NCBI RefSeq assembly: GCF_000473105.1
Contig: NZ_KI421498.1
Location: 558,001-622,000, forward strand
DNA: 64,000 nucleotides
Source of the DNA: Phaeobacter inhibens DSM 16374
GTDB lineage: Bacteria; Pseudomonadota; Alphaproteobacteria; Rhodobacterales; Rhodobacteraceae
Reading direction: 5' to 3'
Shown here piece after piece: positions 53,836 through 62,052 of this stretch. The translations under genes and the position numbers were made by a program. Every line of letters starts with the position of its first letter. Position 1 is the stretch's first letter. The notes under the pieces are model-generated. The model was not told the origin of the DNA and ran no database searches. It saw nothing but the letters and a program-made list of their open reading frames with translations.

Positions 53836-54367
53836 GATCTCCCCTGTGATGGCACTGCCCGTGCTGGTCTTTGGCAGTTTTGTTGCACTGGCCTTTGCTG
53901 GCATGTTTCGCAACGACCCCGAAAGCCTGCCGTCTGCCCGTGAGGGGCAATCCGCGCCACCGGTGGTTCTCACCAGCTTTGCCGATGATCCCGGATTTGA
54001 TGATGCCACCCTGCGGGACGGCACCGTGAAACTGGTGAATTTCTGGGCCAGCTGGTGCGGCCCCTGCCGGGTGGAACATCCGAGCCTTGACGCATTGTCC
54101 AGCGAAGGGCTGGCGATCTATGGCGTCAACTACAAGGATCAGGAAGACAATGCCGTCGGGTTCTTAGAGGAACTGGGCAACCCCTATCGCGCAATAGGCC
54201 GGGACGACGCCGGGCGGATGGCGCTGGACTGGGGTGTTTACGGCGTGCCAGAAACCTATGTGATCGACGGGAAGGGGACCATCATCCTGCGGTTCGCCGG
54301 TCCCATCACGCAGCGGGTGATCGACACCACCCTGCGCCCGGCGCTGGAGCGTGCCGCGCAGAACTGA
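53828..54367 (+). CDS. ccmG: Thiol:disulfide interchange protein CcmG (DsbE)
   Basis: A 179-residue membrane-anchored thioredoxin-fold protein that reduces apocytochrome c cysteines. It has an N-terminal helix and the active site NFWASWCGPCRVEHPS, then YGVPETYVID with the cis-proline. The start is a GTG at 53828 with GGAGGA upstream. It ends the ccm run; ccmE, ccmF and ccmH are not in this window. Confidence 0.95.
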   Translation: MAKISPVMALPVLVFGSFVALAFAGMFRNDPESLPSAREGQSAPPVVLTSFADDPGFDDATLRDGTVKLVNFWASWCGPCRVEHPSLDALSSEGLAIYGVNYKDQEDNAVGFLEELGNPYRAIGRDDAGRMALDWGVYGVPETYVIDGKGTIILRFAGPITQRVIDTTLRPALERAAQN

Positions 54368-54410
54368 TCCGGGTCCAATGCCGGAAGGCAGGCGATTGGA
54401 AACACACTCA

Positions 54411-54438
54411 AGCGGGGCCGCATTTGGCTCCGCTTTTT
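54411..54438 (+). terminator. Terminator of the ccm operon
   Basis: AGCGGGGCC pairs with GGCTCCGCT (one wobble), followed by T residues. It lies 43 bp after ccmG. Confidence 0.8.
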
Positions 54439-54442
54439 GGTG

Positions 54443-54742
54443 TCAGCCAAGCGTATAGGTGCGGAAGATCTGCTCGTCGTGGATCAACTCGCCCAGGCGC
54501 TCAAAGTCGCCCCGTTCCGCACGCCAGGTCAGATAGGCGCTCTGGGCCTCGCTGCTTTCCCAGATCTGAAAAATCACCATCTCTTCGCGCTCCGGGGCCA
54601 GCAGCAGATGCGCCTCGATACAGCCGGGAAACGCGCGGGTTTCCGGCATCATGGCCTGGGTTGCTGCGACCAACTCCTCGAACAGGCTGGGCACTGCTTT
54701 TACGGTGACAACAATGGCTTCTTTTTCAGGGGTCTTGGTCAC
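54443..54742 (-). CDS. Antibiotic biosynthesis monooxygenase (ABM) domain protein
   Basis: A 99-residue protein with the ferredoxin-like ABM fold (AIVVTVKAVPSLFEELVAA, FPGCIEAHLLLAPE, MVIFQIWESSEAQSAYLTW). Members are small quinol or haem-associated oxygenases, and often function is unknown. The start is probably a GTG at 54742; the frame is open to 54808 but only a TTG is found there. It is convergent with ccmG. Confidence 0.8.
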   Translation of the reverse strand: MTKTPEKEAIVVTVKAVPSLFEELVAATQAMMPETRAFPGCIEAHLLLAPEREEMVIFQIWESSEAQSAYLTWRAERGDFERLGELIHDEQIFRTYTLG

Positions 54743-54954
54743 GGGCTGTCCGTTTGTGGTTGTTGTTCTGCCGGGGATGGCAGTGTGTGTTGGTGGCGAC
54801 TGTCGCAAAGAGAGGGTACGGCGGAGTGCCCACCATCAACATGAATGCTAGACCGCTGAACAGTGCGCCGTCCAGATGGAAGTTGACGTTAGGGAAATTA
54901 CCATTGCCGGTGCTCTTTACGCGGGTGCTGGGAGCGGGTCATTTTACGGGAACA

Positions 54955-54983
54955 AAAACGGGCACCGCAATGGCGCCCGTTTT
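54955..54983 (-). terminator. Terminator of acnA
   Basis: AAAACGGGCACC pairs with GGCGCCCGTTTT. On the minus strand a T run follows. It lies 34 bp after the acnA stop. The remaining sequence to the ABM gene (54743-54950) shows no gene. Confidence 0.85.
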
Positions 54984-55016
54984 CTGTGTTAGGGTCGCAG
55001 GAAACCTGCGCCGGTT

Positions 55017-57704
55017 TTACGATTTGGCGAGGTTGCGCAGCACGTAGTGCAGCACGCCGCCATGTTCGATGTATTCAATTTCCGGCGCGGTATCGATGCG
55101 GCACTTCAGGGTGATGGTCTTGGATGTGCCATCGCCATAGGTAATGTCGCAGGAGACCTCTTCCTGAGGTTTGATGGTATCCAGACCGTGGATCGAGACG
55201 GTTTCATCCCCGGTGAGGTTCAGCGATTTGCGGGTGTCGCCGCCGGTGAACTCAAACGGGATAACGCCCATGCCAACCAGGTTGGAGCGGTGGATCCGCT
55301 CAAAGCTCTCGGCGATCACGGCCTTGACGCCCAGCAGGGCTGTGCCCTTGGCCGCCCAGTCGCGCGAGGAACCCGCGCCGTACTGCTCACCACCGAAGAC
55401 CACAAGCGGGATACCCTGTTCCTGATAGGCCATGGAGGCCTCGTAGACAGAGGTCTGCTGACCATCGGGGCCTTTGGTATAGCCACCTTCGACACCGTCC
55501 AGCATCTCGTTCTTGATGCGGATATTGGCAAAGGTGCCGCGCATCATGATCTCGTGGTTGCCACGACGCGAACCGTAGGAGTTGAACTCACGCGGTTGCA
55601 CCTGACGGTCCAGCAGATACTGGCCAGCCGGGGTGGTGGTTGCAAATGAACCTGCGGGCGAGATGTGGTCTGTGGTGACCATATCGCCAAGGATCAAGAG
55701 CGGTTTTGCGTCCTTGATGTTGGAGATGGTGCCCGGCTCAGAGCCCATACCCTGGAAGTAGGGCGGGTTCTGGATGTAGGTGGAGGCTGCAGGCCAGTCG
55801 TAGGTTTCTGCATCGGTGGTTTCCACCGCCTGCCACTTCTCGTCACCTTTGAACACATCGGCATATTTCGACAGGAAGGCTTCGCGGGTCACGGTCGCTT
55901 CGACCAGATCTGCGATCTCTTTCTGGCTCGGCCAGATGTCCTTCAGGTAGACGTCATTGCCGTCCTTGTCCTGTGCGATCGGATCTGTCGCCAGATCAAT
56001 GTCCATGGTGCCCGCCAGCGCATAGGCGACGACCAGCGGCGGCGAGGCCAGGTAGTTGGCGCGCACATCGGGGCTGATACGGCCTTCAAAGTTGCGGTTG
56101 CCGGACAGGACGGAGGTCGCGACCAGATCCCCTTCGGCGATGGCGTCGGACAGTTCCTGCTGGATCGGGCCGGAGTTGCCGATACAGGTGGTGCAGCCAT
56201 AACCCACGAGGTTAAAGCCGATCTTGTCCAGATCTTCCTGAAGGTTTGCGGCCTCCAGATAGGCGGACACAACCTGCGAACCGGGCGCGAGCGAGGTTTT
56301 GACCCAGGGTTTGCGATCCAGACCCAATGCGGCGGCCTTGCGCGCCACAAGGCCCGCACCGATCATCACATAGGGGTTGGATGTGTTGGTGCAGGAGGTG
56401 ATCGAGGCGATCACGACCTTGCCGCTTTCCATGGTGTAGTCCTCGCCCTTGACGGCGATTTCCTTGCCCATGGGACGCTTGAAGGTCTCTTCCATTTCCT
56501 TCTGGAAGGCCGCCTTGGCACCGGTCAGGGCGACATAGTCCTGCGGGCGTTTCGGGCCGGAGATCGCAGGCACGATGGTGCCCATGTCGAGGCTCAGCGT
56601 ATCGGTGTAGATCGGGGCGTAATCCGCATCGCGCCAGAAGCCGTTTTCCTTCGCGTAGGCTTCAACCAGCGCGATACGATCTTCGTCGCGGCCGGTGTTG
56701 CGCAGGTAACGGATGGTTTCATCATCGATCGGGAAGAAGCCACAGGTGGCACCATATTCAGGCGCCATGTTGGCGATGGTGGCACGGTCTGCCAGCGGCA
56801 GCGTGTCCAGACCCTTGCCGTAGAATTCCACGAATTTGCCAACCACGCCTTTGGCGCGCAGCATTTCCACGACCTTCAGCACGAGGTCGGTGCCGGTGGT
56901 GCCTTCGACCATGGCGCCGGTCAGCTCAAAGCCGATGACCTCAGGGATCAACATGGAAATCGGCTGACCCAGCATCGCAGCCTCGGCCTCAATGCCGCCA
57001 ACACCCCAGCCCAGAACGGCCGCGCCGTTGACCATGGTGGTGTGGCTGTCGGTGCCAACCAGCGTGTCAGGGTAGGCAACCATATCGCCGTTCTGATCCT
57101 CATCCGACCAGATGGTCTGGGCGAGATATTCCAGGTTCACCTGGTGACAGATGCCGGTGCCCGGCGGGACAACGCGGAAGTTGTTGAACGCGCCCTGGCC
57201 CCATTTCAGGAACTGGTAGCGCTCCATGTTGCGTTCATATTCGCGGTCGACGTTCATCTGGAATGCGCGCGGGTTGCCGAACTCGTCGATCATGACCGAG
57301 TGGTCGATGACCAGATCAACCGGGTTCAGCGGGTTGATCTTCTGGGCGTCGCCCCCCAGCGCCTTGATACCATCGCGCATGGCGGCGAGGTCCACAACGG
57401 CGGGAACGCCGGTGAAATCCTGCATCAGCACGCGGGCCGGACGATAAGCGATTTCGCGGGGGTTTTTGCCGCCATTGGCGCCCCATTCGGCGAAGGCCTT
57501 GATATCGTCAGTGGAGACGGAGAAGCCGCCGTCCTCAAACCGCAGCATGTTTTCCAGCACCACTTTCAGCGCGGCAGGCAGCTTGGCAAAATCGCCAAGA
57601 CCGGCTTCGGTGGCGGCGGGAATCGAGTAATAGGAGATCGACTTGCCGCCTGCGCTCAGTTTGCGGCGCGTCTTGGCATTGTCCTGTCCGACGGTGATAG
57701 GCAT
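55017..57704 (-). CDS. acnA: Aconitate hydratase A
   Basis: An 895-residue TCA-cycle enzyme that interconverts citrate and isocitrate with a [4Fe-4S] cluster. The cluster cysteines are in SCTNTSNP (about 430) and GYGCTTCIGNSGP (about 500). Other motifs are LVGTDSHTTM and the swivelling domain EQYGAGSSRDWAAKG near the C-terminus. The length is standard for the AcnA/IRP type. The ATG at 57704 is clear. The upstream region holds a palindromic candidate operator. Confidence 0.97.
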   Translation of the reverse strand: MPITVGQDNAKTRRKLSAGGKSISYYSIPAATEAGLGDFAKLPAALKVVLENMLRFEDGGFSVSTDDIKAFAEWGANGGKNPREIAYRPARVLMQDFTGVPAVVDLAAMRDGIKALGGDAQKINPLNPVDLVIDHSVMIDEFGNPRAFQMNVDREYERNMERYQFLKWGQGAFNNFRVVPPGTGICHQVNLEYLAQTIWSDEDQNGDMVAYPDTLVGTDSHTTMVNGAAVLGWGVGGIEAEAAMLGQPISMLIPEVIGFELTGAMVEGTTGTDLVLKVVEMLRAKGVVGKFVEFYGKGLDTLPLADRATIANMAPEYGATCGFFPIDDETIRYLRNTGRDEDRIALVEAYAKENGFWRDADYAPIYTDTLSLDMGTIVPAISGPKRPQDYVALTGAKAAFQKEMEETFKRPMGKEIAVKGEDYTMESGKVVIASITSCTNTSNPYVMIGAGLVARKAAALGLDRKPWVKTSLAPGSQVVSAYLEAANLQEDLDKIGFNLVGYGCTTCIGNSGPIQQELSDAIAEGDLVATSVLSGNRNFEGRISPDVRANYLASPPLVVAYALAGTMDIDLATDPIAQDKDGNDVYLKDIWPSQKEIADLVEATVTREAFLSKYADVFKGDEKWQAVETTDAETYDWPAASTYIQNPPYFQGMGSEPGTISNIKDAKPLLILGDMVTTDHISPAGSFATTTPAGQYLLDRQVQPREFNSYGSRRGNHEIMMRGTFANIRIKNEMLDGVEGGYTKGPDGQQTSVYEASMAYQEQGIPLVVFGGEQYGAGSSRDWAAKGTALLGVKAVIAESFERIHRSNLVGMGVIPFEFTGGDTRKSLNLTGDETVSIHGLDTIKPQEEVSCDITYGDGTSKTITLKCRIDTAPEIEYIEHGGVLHYVLRNLAKS

Positions 57705-57803
57705 GTTTGGCCTCCCTCTGGGATGTGAATACAGGGAATTCGCTACCGGCTATCTGCAACAGGTCGGGCGTGCATTCAATAGCTGAAACGCCGCAGGCGG
57801 TAT

Positions 57804-57827
57804 TTTTGTATGCAATAGTACACAAAA
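57804..57827. promoter_or_regulatory. Imperfect palindrome in the acnA promoter region
   Basis: TTTTGTATGC and GTACACAAAA flank AATA; 8 of 10 positions pair. It lies about 100 bp upstream of acnA and resembles TTGT-N-ACAA operators of GntR-type regulators. Confidence 0.4.
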
Positions 57828-57950
57828 TTTGCACCAACGTCGCATTTTGCCTCAAATTGCCCTGCGCACGACGGTCTCAAGAATGATTGATTGGTCATTT
57901 CAACCCGGCGCCGCTACATCGGTAGATCAGAGCAAAAAAGGGTTCGTTGC

Positions 57951-58682
57951 ATGAAATTTATCGCATCGCTTTTTCTGGCCGTGTGGATGACGCTGCCAAT
58001 CGGGGCCGCCGCCCAGAGCGGTCGACCGGCCACGGATCTGGTGGTGGTGGAGCTGTTCACCTCGCAGGGGTGCTCCTCGTGTCCGCCGGCCGATGCGTTG
58101 CTGCGGCAGCTGACGGCGCGGCCTGATGTGCTGCCGCTGGCGCTGCACGTGGATTACTGGGATTATATCGGCTGGAAAGATCAGTTCGCCGATCCCGCCC
58201 ACACCCGCCGCCAGAAAGGATACGCCCATGTCGGCGGGCGTCAGATGGTCTACACTCCGCAGATGATCGTGAACGGTCAGGACGATGTGGTCGGGGCCAA
58301 TGCGATGAAACTGAGCGAGACCATCGCCGCGCATCATGCACGCCCAACCCCGGTTGCGATCACCATCGAGGGCACCCAAAGCGGTACGGGTGGGATCGCG
58401 GTTCAGCTGCGCCGCGCCGATGCCGCACCGCTATTGTCAGGGCCGATTTCCATCCAACTGGTGCGCTATGCGCCGTTGAAAACGGTTGATATCTCTCGTG
58501 GTGAGCTGGCCGGTCGACGGCTGGACTATGCCAATGTGGTGGAGCAGATCGACCGGGTGGCGGACTGGGACGGGCAGGGCACGTTGGAGCTGACCGTGGC
58601 GCTGACCGATACGCGTCCGGCGGCGCTGCTGGTTCAGCAGGCACCCTACGGCGCTATCCTTGCGGCGGCGACGCTCAACTAA
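57951..58682 (+). CDS. Secreted DUF1223 thioredoxin-like protein
   Basis: A 243-residue protein with a signal peptide (FIASLFLAVWMTLPIGAAAQ). The mature domain begins VVVELFTSQGCSSCPPADAL, with a CxxC motif in a thioredoxin-like fold, then HVDYWDYIGWKDQFADP and YTPQMIVNGQDDVVGA, the DUF1223 signature. The function is unknown, though the CxxC suggests redox activity. The longer frame from 57891 lacks a signal peptide at its start. It is convergent with the acyltransferase gene, with only 14 bp between. Confidence 0.88.
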   Translation: MKFIASLFLAVWMTLPIGAAAQSGRPATDLVVVELFTSQGCSSCPPADALLRQLTARPDVLPLALHVDYWDYIGWKDQFADPAHTRRQKGYAHVGGRQMVYTPQMIVNGQDDVVGANAMKLSETIAAHHARPTPVAITIEGTQSGTGGIAVQLRRADAAPLLSGPISIQLVRYAPLKTVDISRGELAGRRLDYANVVEQIDRVADWDGQGTLELTVALTDTRPAALLVQQAPYGAILAAATLN

Positions 58683-58696
58683 GCGGCGCCTCGCTC

Positions 58697-59632
58697 TCAG
58701 TCAGGGCTGGAACCTGGCCCGCTCGGCGGGGACTTCGGGATCGGCACATAGGGTTTCCAGCGGCGATGAACCCAGAACCATTGCCCCATGTGCTGGCGTA
58801 CCAGATCTTCCAGCCGCTTGCAGACGGTAGTGGTCATGGTGATCGGATCAGACGGGGCGATCTCCTCCTGCACGACAATCTCAAAATCGAGACCATTGGG
58901 CTGGCGAATGGCATAGACCGGGATCATCGCGGCTTTGTATTTCAGGGCCAGTTCCGCAGGCACGATGGAGGTCACGGCAGGTTCGCCGAAGAAGTCGATA
59001 TTGACCCCGCCATGGGCGTGCAGATCCGCGACGATCGCAATGATGCCGCCCTGTTTCAGGTGACGGACCATCTCCATCATGCCGCGTTTGCCCTGTTCAA
59101 ACATCGGTTTGCCGGTTTTTTCAATCGCCTGCACGTAGTGGTCGTTGAAATAGGGGTTGGCCATCCGGCGATAGAGCGCCCCCATGGCAAAGCCACGCCG
59201 GATCAGATTGGCGCGGGCGGCATCGTAATTGCCAAAATGCCCGGTGACCAGAATGACCGGTCGCCCCTCGGCGCGGGCGCGTTCCAGTGCTGGCAGGCCC
59301 GGGCCGGAGACGGGTGCCGCCCAGGCGCGCTCAAGGAAGGGCTGTCCGGCATAGAGCTCGGCCACCACGCGGCCCACGTTGTCGCTCACCTCATCACAGA
59401 GCCGCGCGACATCCGCCTCCGGCAGTTCAGGACGGGTGAGCGCAAGATTATCCCGGACACGTTTGTGAAACCCCACCAATGGGGCAGCCTTGCGCATCAC
59501 CCAGCCCATTGCCGGAACACGCTTTTCATAAGGGATCAGCCGAAGCGCCCCGATCAGGCCACGCAGTGCCAGATTGCTGGCGTAGTAACTGGCGCGACGG
59601 CCTGGGGACAGGGTGGAGGGATCGACGGGCAT
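58697..59632 (-). CDS. Lysophospholipid/lipid A acyltransferase family protein
   Basis: A 311-residue protein of the LpxL/HtrB-like LPLAT family. It has a hydrophobic N-terminal region (YYASNLALRGLIGALRLIPY), the HX4D catalytic motif in TGHFGNYDAARANLIRRG, and GIIAIVADLHAHGGVNIDFFG and PVYAIRQPNGLDFEI. It probably adds a secondary acyl chain to lipid A or another lipid. The start is uncertain: ATG at 59632 matches homologues, but ATGs at 59677 and a frame to 59701 remain open. Confidence 0.85.
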   Translation of the reverse strand: MPVDPSTLSPGRRASYYASNLALRGLIGALRLIPYEKRVPAMGWVMRKAAPLVGFHKRVRDNLALTRPELPEADVARLCDEVSDNVGRVVAELYAGQPFLERAWAAPVSGPGLPALERARAEGRPVILVTGHFGNYDAARANLIRRGFAMGALYRRMANPYFNDHYVQAIEKTGKPMFEQGKRGMMEMVRHLKQGGIIAIVADLHAHGGVNIDFFGEPAVTSIVPAELALKYKAAMIPVYAIRQPNGLDFEIVVQEEIAPSDPITMTTTVCKRLEDLVRQHMGQWFWVHRRWKPYVPIPKSPPSGPGSSPD

Positions 59633-59989
59633 GTCCGGAGGGCCTGCAATTGGAGAGACAAAATCAACCGCGACCATAAACGGCAGCGCGCAGAGGCACA
59701 AGCAAGCCCGGCGGCGATCCGCAGTCGCGGGCTGACCTTAGCGGAGCCGCCTCACCGGCAGAGACCTGGCGTGCCGTGTGGCGGGTATAACCTTTGGACC
59801 ATTAGGCGAGGGGGTGGCTGGCGGCTGTCCGTGTTGCGCGCCGTTGGCCGGATCAGCCGTGGTTCGGACCCGCAGTCGCGGATCAGCTGCCGCGCCCGTC
59901 ATTGCTCCTGGGCCTTGCGGCTACGACGGGCGGCAATGAACACCGGGCGAGATCACCCCGGGGGGTCGCAGCGGCGACGGGTTGCAGGC
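59633..59989. other. 357-bp region between acyltransferase and fliG
   Basis: No convincing gene. It contains two copies of CCGCAGTCGCGG (about 59720 and 59870) and a 54-codon minus-strand frame (59738-59902) preceded by AGGAG but with no recognisable similarity. Confidence 0.5.
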
Positions 59990-61183
59990 TTAGTCTTCTT
60001 CGTCTTCCTCGGCTGAGCGAAGCTCAACCTCGCCGGAGTTCACCAGCTCCCGCAGGGCGTTGACGATAGTGCTCATGGCGCCTTCTCCGACACTGCGCTT
60101 GACCTTGCCGCGCTCGCTCACCTCTTCGCGGATGTTGTTGGCCATGCGGCTGGACATATTGGCCAGCATGAATTCGCTGGTTTCGACATCTTCCTCGTCA
60201 GTGGCAAAGGCGATGGCGGTGACAAGATCCTGCTGCGCCAGAACACGGGCGATTTTCGGCACGTCCACCGGGCTCACCCGCTGGGCAATCAACGCATAGG
60301 TGAAGATCGATTTGCGGACGTCGCCGGCAAATTCCTCATCTTCCTCATCAAGGGCGGTCAGCACCTCGTCGCGCTTGCCAGCTGCGGCCTGGGTCAGGAT
60401 CGCGCCCATCCGCTGGCCCGGGGTCTCGTCAAAGGCGACCTCGGGCCGCGCCTCGATCTGCGCGGCGAGGGACAGGCCAATGCGATCCACCGTATCCGGG
60501 GTTACGGCGGCGGTCTGGCTGACGGCATAGGTAATGCGGCGGGCAACCGGGCCGGGCAGGTGGATCAACATCTGCGCCGCCTTGGTGGTGTCCAGCTTCG
60601 ACAGCAGAACGGCGGCGACTTCTGTGCTTTCGGCCTCAGCCAGCTCGGCGAGATCCTCTGGCGGCAGGGCGCGCAGACGCTCCCACGGGTCGCCAAACTG
60701 GCGTACGCCAGCTTCCTTGCGCAGGCGGCTGGCGGTCTGGCGGCTGATCTTGCCCTCCATTGCGGAGAGCGCACCGGCCAGCCCGTTGGGAAAGGACAGC
60801 CCGACATTGTCCAGCATTTCGGCAAATTCGCCGGCCACCTCATGCAGGGTGTCACGGTCGATCAGCCCCATGCGGCCCATCTGCTGTGTCAGTTCGATCT
60901 GTAGATCATCGGGCAGGGATTCCAGGGGGATATCCGCACCTTCATTCAGCAGCAGGCGCACCACGATGGCTGCTTTTGCTTTGCCGCTAAGCTTGGATTT
61001 GGCGGGCATGCCGCCACCCATTGCGGGCATATCCAGCGCGCCGCCACTCATTCCGCCCATTCCCAGATCGCCGCCGAGGTCCCCGCCGAAATCCATTCCG
61101 CCAAGCGGAGCAGGGGCGGAAAAATCACCCAAATCATCTGAGGAGGCCGCCATGGGAAGCGCCAAAGCATTTTCATTCTGCAT
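59990..61183 (-). CDS. fliG: Flagellar motor switch protein FliG, divergent
   Basis: A 397-residue switch protein. A Gly/Met-rich extension of about 60 residues precedes the FliG N-domain (KLSGKAKAAIVVRLLLNEGA). Middle and C-terminal domains follow, with VAAVLLSKLDTTKAAQMLIHLP and FMLANMSSRMANNIREEVSERG. FliG couples stator ion flow to rotation. The C-terminal torque helix, which in E. coli has a dense run of charged residues, here reads RVSPVDVPKIARVL, so the charge pattern differs. No other flagellar gene is near. The tail is acidic. Confidence 0.85.
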   Translation of the reverse strand: MQNENALALPMAASSDDLGDFSAPAPLGGMDFGGDLGGDLGMGGMSGGALDMPAMGGGMPAKSKLSGKAKAAIVVRLLLNEGADIPLESLPDDLQIELTQQMGRMGLIDRDTLHEVAGEFAEMLDNVGLSFPNGLAGALSAMEGKISRQTASRLRKEAGVRQFGDPWERLRALPPEDLAELAEAESTEVAAVLLSKLDTTKAAQMLIHLPGPVARRITYAVSQTAAVTPDTVDRIGLSLAAQIEARPEVAFDETPGQRMGAILTQAAAGKRDEVLTALDEEDEEFAGDVRKSIFTYALIAQRVSPVDVPKIARVLAQQDLVTAIAFATDEEDVETSEFMLANMSSRMANNIREEVSERGKVKRSVGEGAMSTIVNALRELVNSGEVELRSAEEDEED

Positions 61184-61259
61184 TTATGAGCCCTAGCCAA
61201 AAAGATTCTCTTTCTGTTGTCTCCAATCTAGGGCCCAAGCAGTAAATAAATGCTGAAAA

Positions 61260-61865
61260 TCAGTAGCTTTGCGTCTGCCCGGACAAAAGAGCCTCGCGCA
61301 GGGAGACTTCGGCCCAGCTGTCGCTGCCACCCGTGGCGCGGATGATCTTCCACTGTTCCAGCGCAAGTCCATATTTTCCTTCGGTTACAAAACCTTGACC
61401 CATATACGAACGCGCAAGGTGGTTCTGGGGATCCTGCGCGATGGCCTGAGTGTAATAGGACAGCGCCTGTTCAGAATAGCCTTGCTTACGATAGGTGAAG
61501 CCCCAATAGGTCAGCACCCGGCTATCCGTTTGGTCAGGCATCGCAGCCAGTACCGCCTGCGCGTCGCCATAGCGCCCGGCATAGGCGAGTTCGCGCACCG
61601 CATCATACATCTCGTCGGGGTCCAGCGAGGATTGTTTGGGCGCAACGCAGCGCTGTTTCTGATCATCCCAGACCTTGGCGCCCTTGCAGGTCTTGGTGGT
61701 GTTGGTTGGCTTTGGCGCGGCGCTGTCACCGCCTCCGGCTGCCAGGGCGCCGCTGGCAAATGCCGCAGAGAGCACCAGCGCGGGCAGGGTGGCGCAGCTG
61801 GCGCGTATTGCAGATGCGGGCAGAGAGCGGGCATGAGTGGCGTTACGTGTCAGCATGGCAGGCAT
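61260..61865 (-). CDS. Secreted TPR protein
   Basis: A 201-residue protein. A signal peptide (CATLPALVLSAAFASGALA) is followed by a short linker with two cysteines (TCKGAKVWDDQKQRCVAP) and TPR-like helices (DEMYDAVRELAYAGRYGDAQ, GYSEQALSYYTQAIAQDP). The cysteine pair may form a disulfide. It lies upstream of fliG on the same strand, 76 bp apart, but no functional link is established. Confidence 0.8.
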   Translation of the reverse strand: MPAMLTRNATHARSLPASAIRASCATLPALVLSAAFASGALAAGGGDSAAPKPTNTTKTCKGAKVWDDQKQRCVAPKQSSLDPDEMYDAVRELAYAGRYGDAQAVLAAMPDQTDSRVLTYWGFTYRKQGYSEQALSYYTQAIAQDPQNHLARSYMGQGFVTEGKYGLALEQWKIIRATGGSDSWAEVSLREALLSGQTQSY

Positions 61866-61996
61866 TAGTTTGTCCTTTTGTCGCGCGCGCCGCAGGTCTG
61901 CGGCCTGTTGGATCGCTTCACCTTAGACGGTTGATCGCTGCCGCGCGATAACAAGACGGTGAGACGTGATCCCAGCGCTGTGTGACCAAAGAAAAA

Positions 61997-62024
61997 GGGC
62001 CGCCTGTCTGTGACAGAACGGCCC
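61997..62024 (-). terminator. Terminator of purB
   Basis: GGGCCG pairs with CGGCCC, with an inner CTGTC/GACAG stem. On the minus strand a TTTTTC tract follows. It lies 29 bp after the purB stop. Confidence 0.88.
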
Positions 62025-62052
62025 CGGGTCTGTAGTGCAAATCGCCGACGGC

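Noticed and set aside
55665-57728. 687-codon open frame antisense to acnA
   Set aside because: Complementary to an intact, well-conserved aconitase; composition fits a shadow frame.
59738-59902. 54-codon minus-strand frame with an AGGAG upstream
   Set aside because: Pro/Arg-rich without similarity or hydrophobic pattern; kept only as a remark in the intergenic entry.
58766-60016. 416-codon plus-strand frame across the acyltransferase and the gap before fliG
   Set aside because: Mostly antisense to the acyltransferase gene; no domain recognised.
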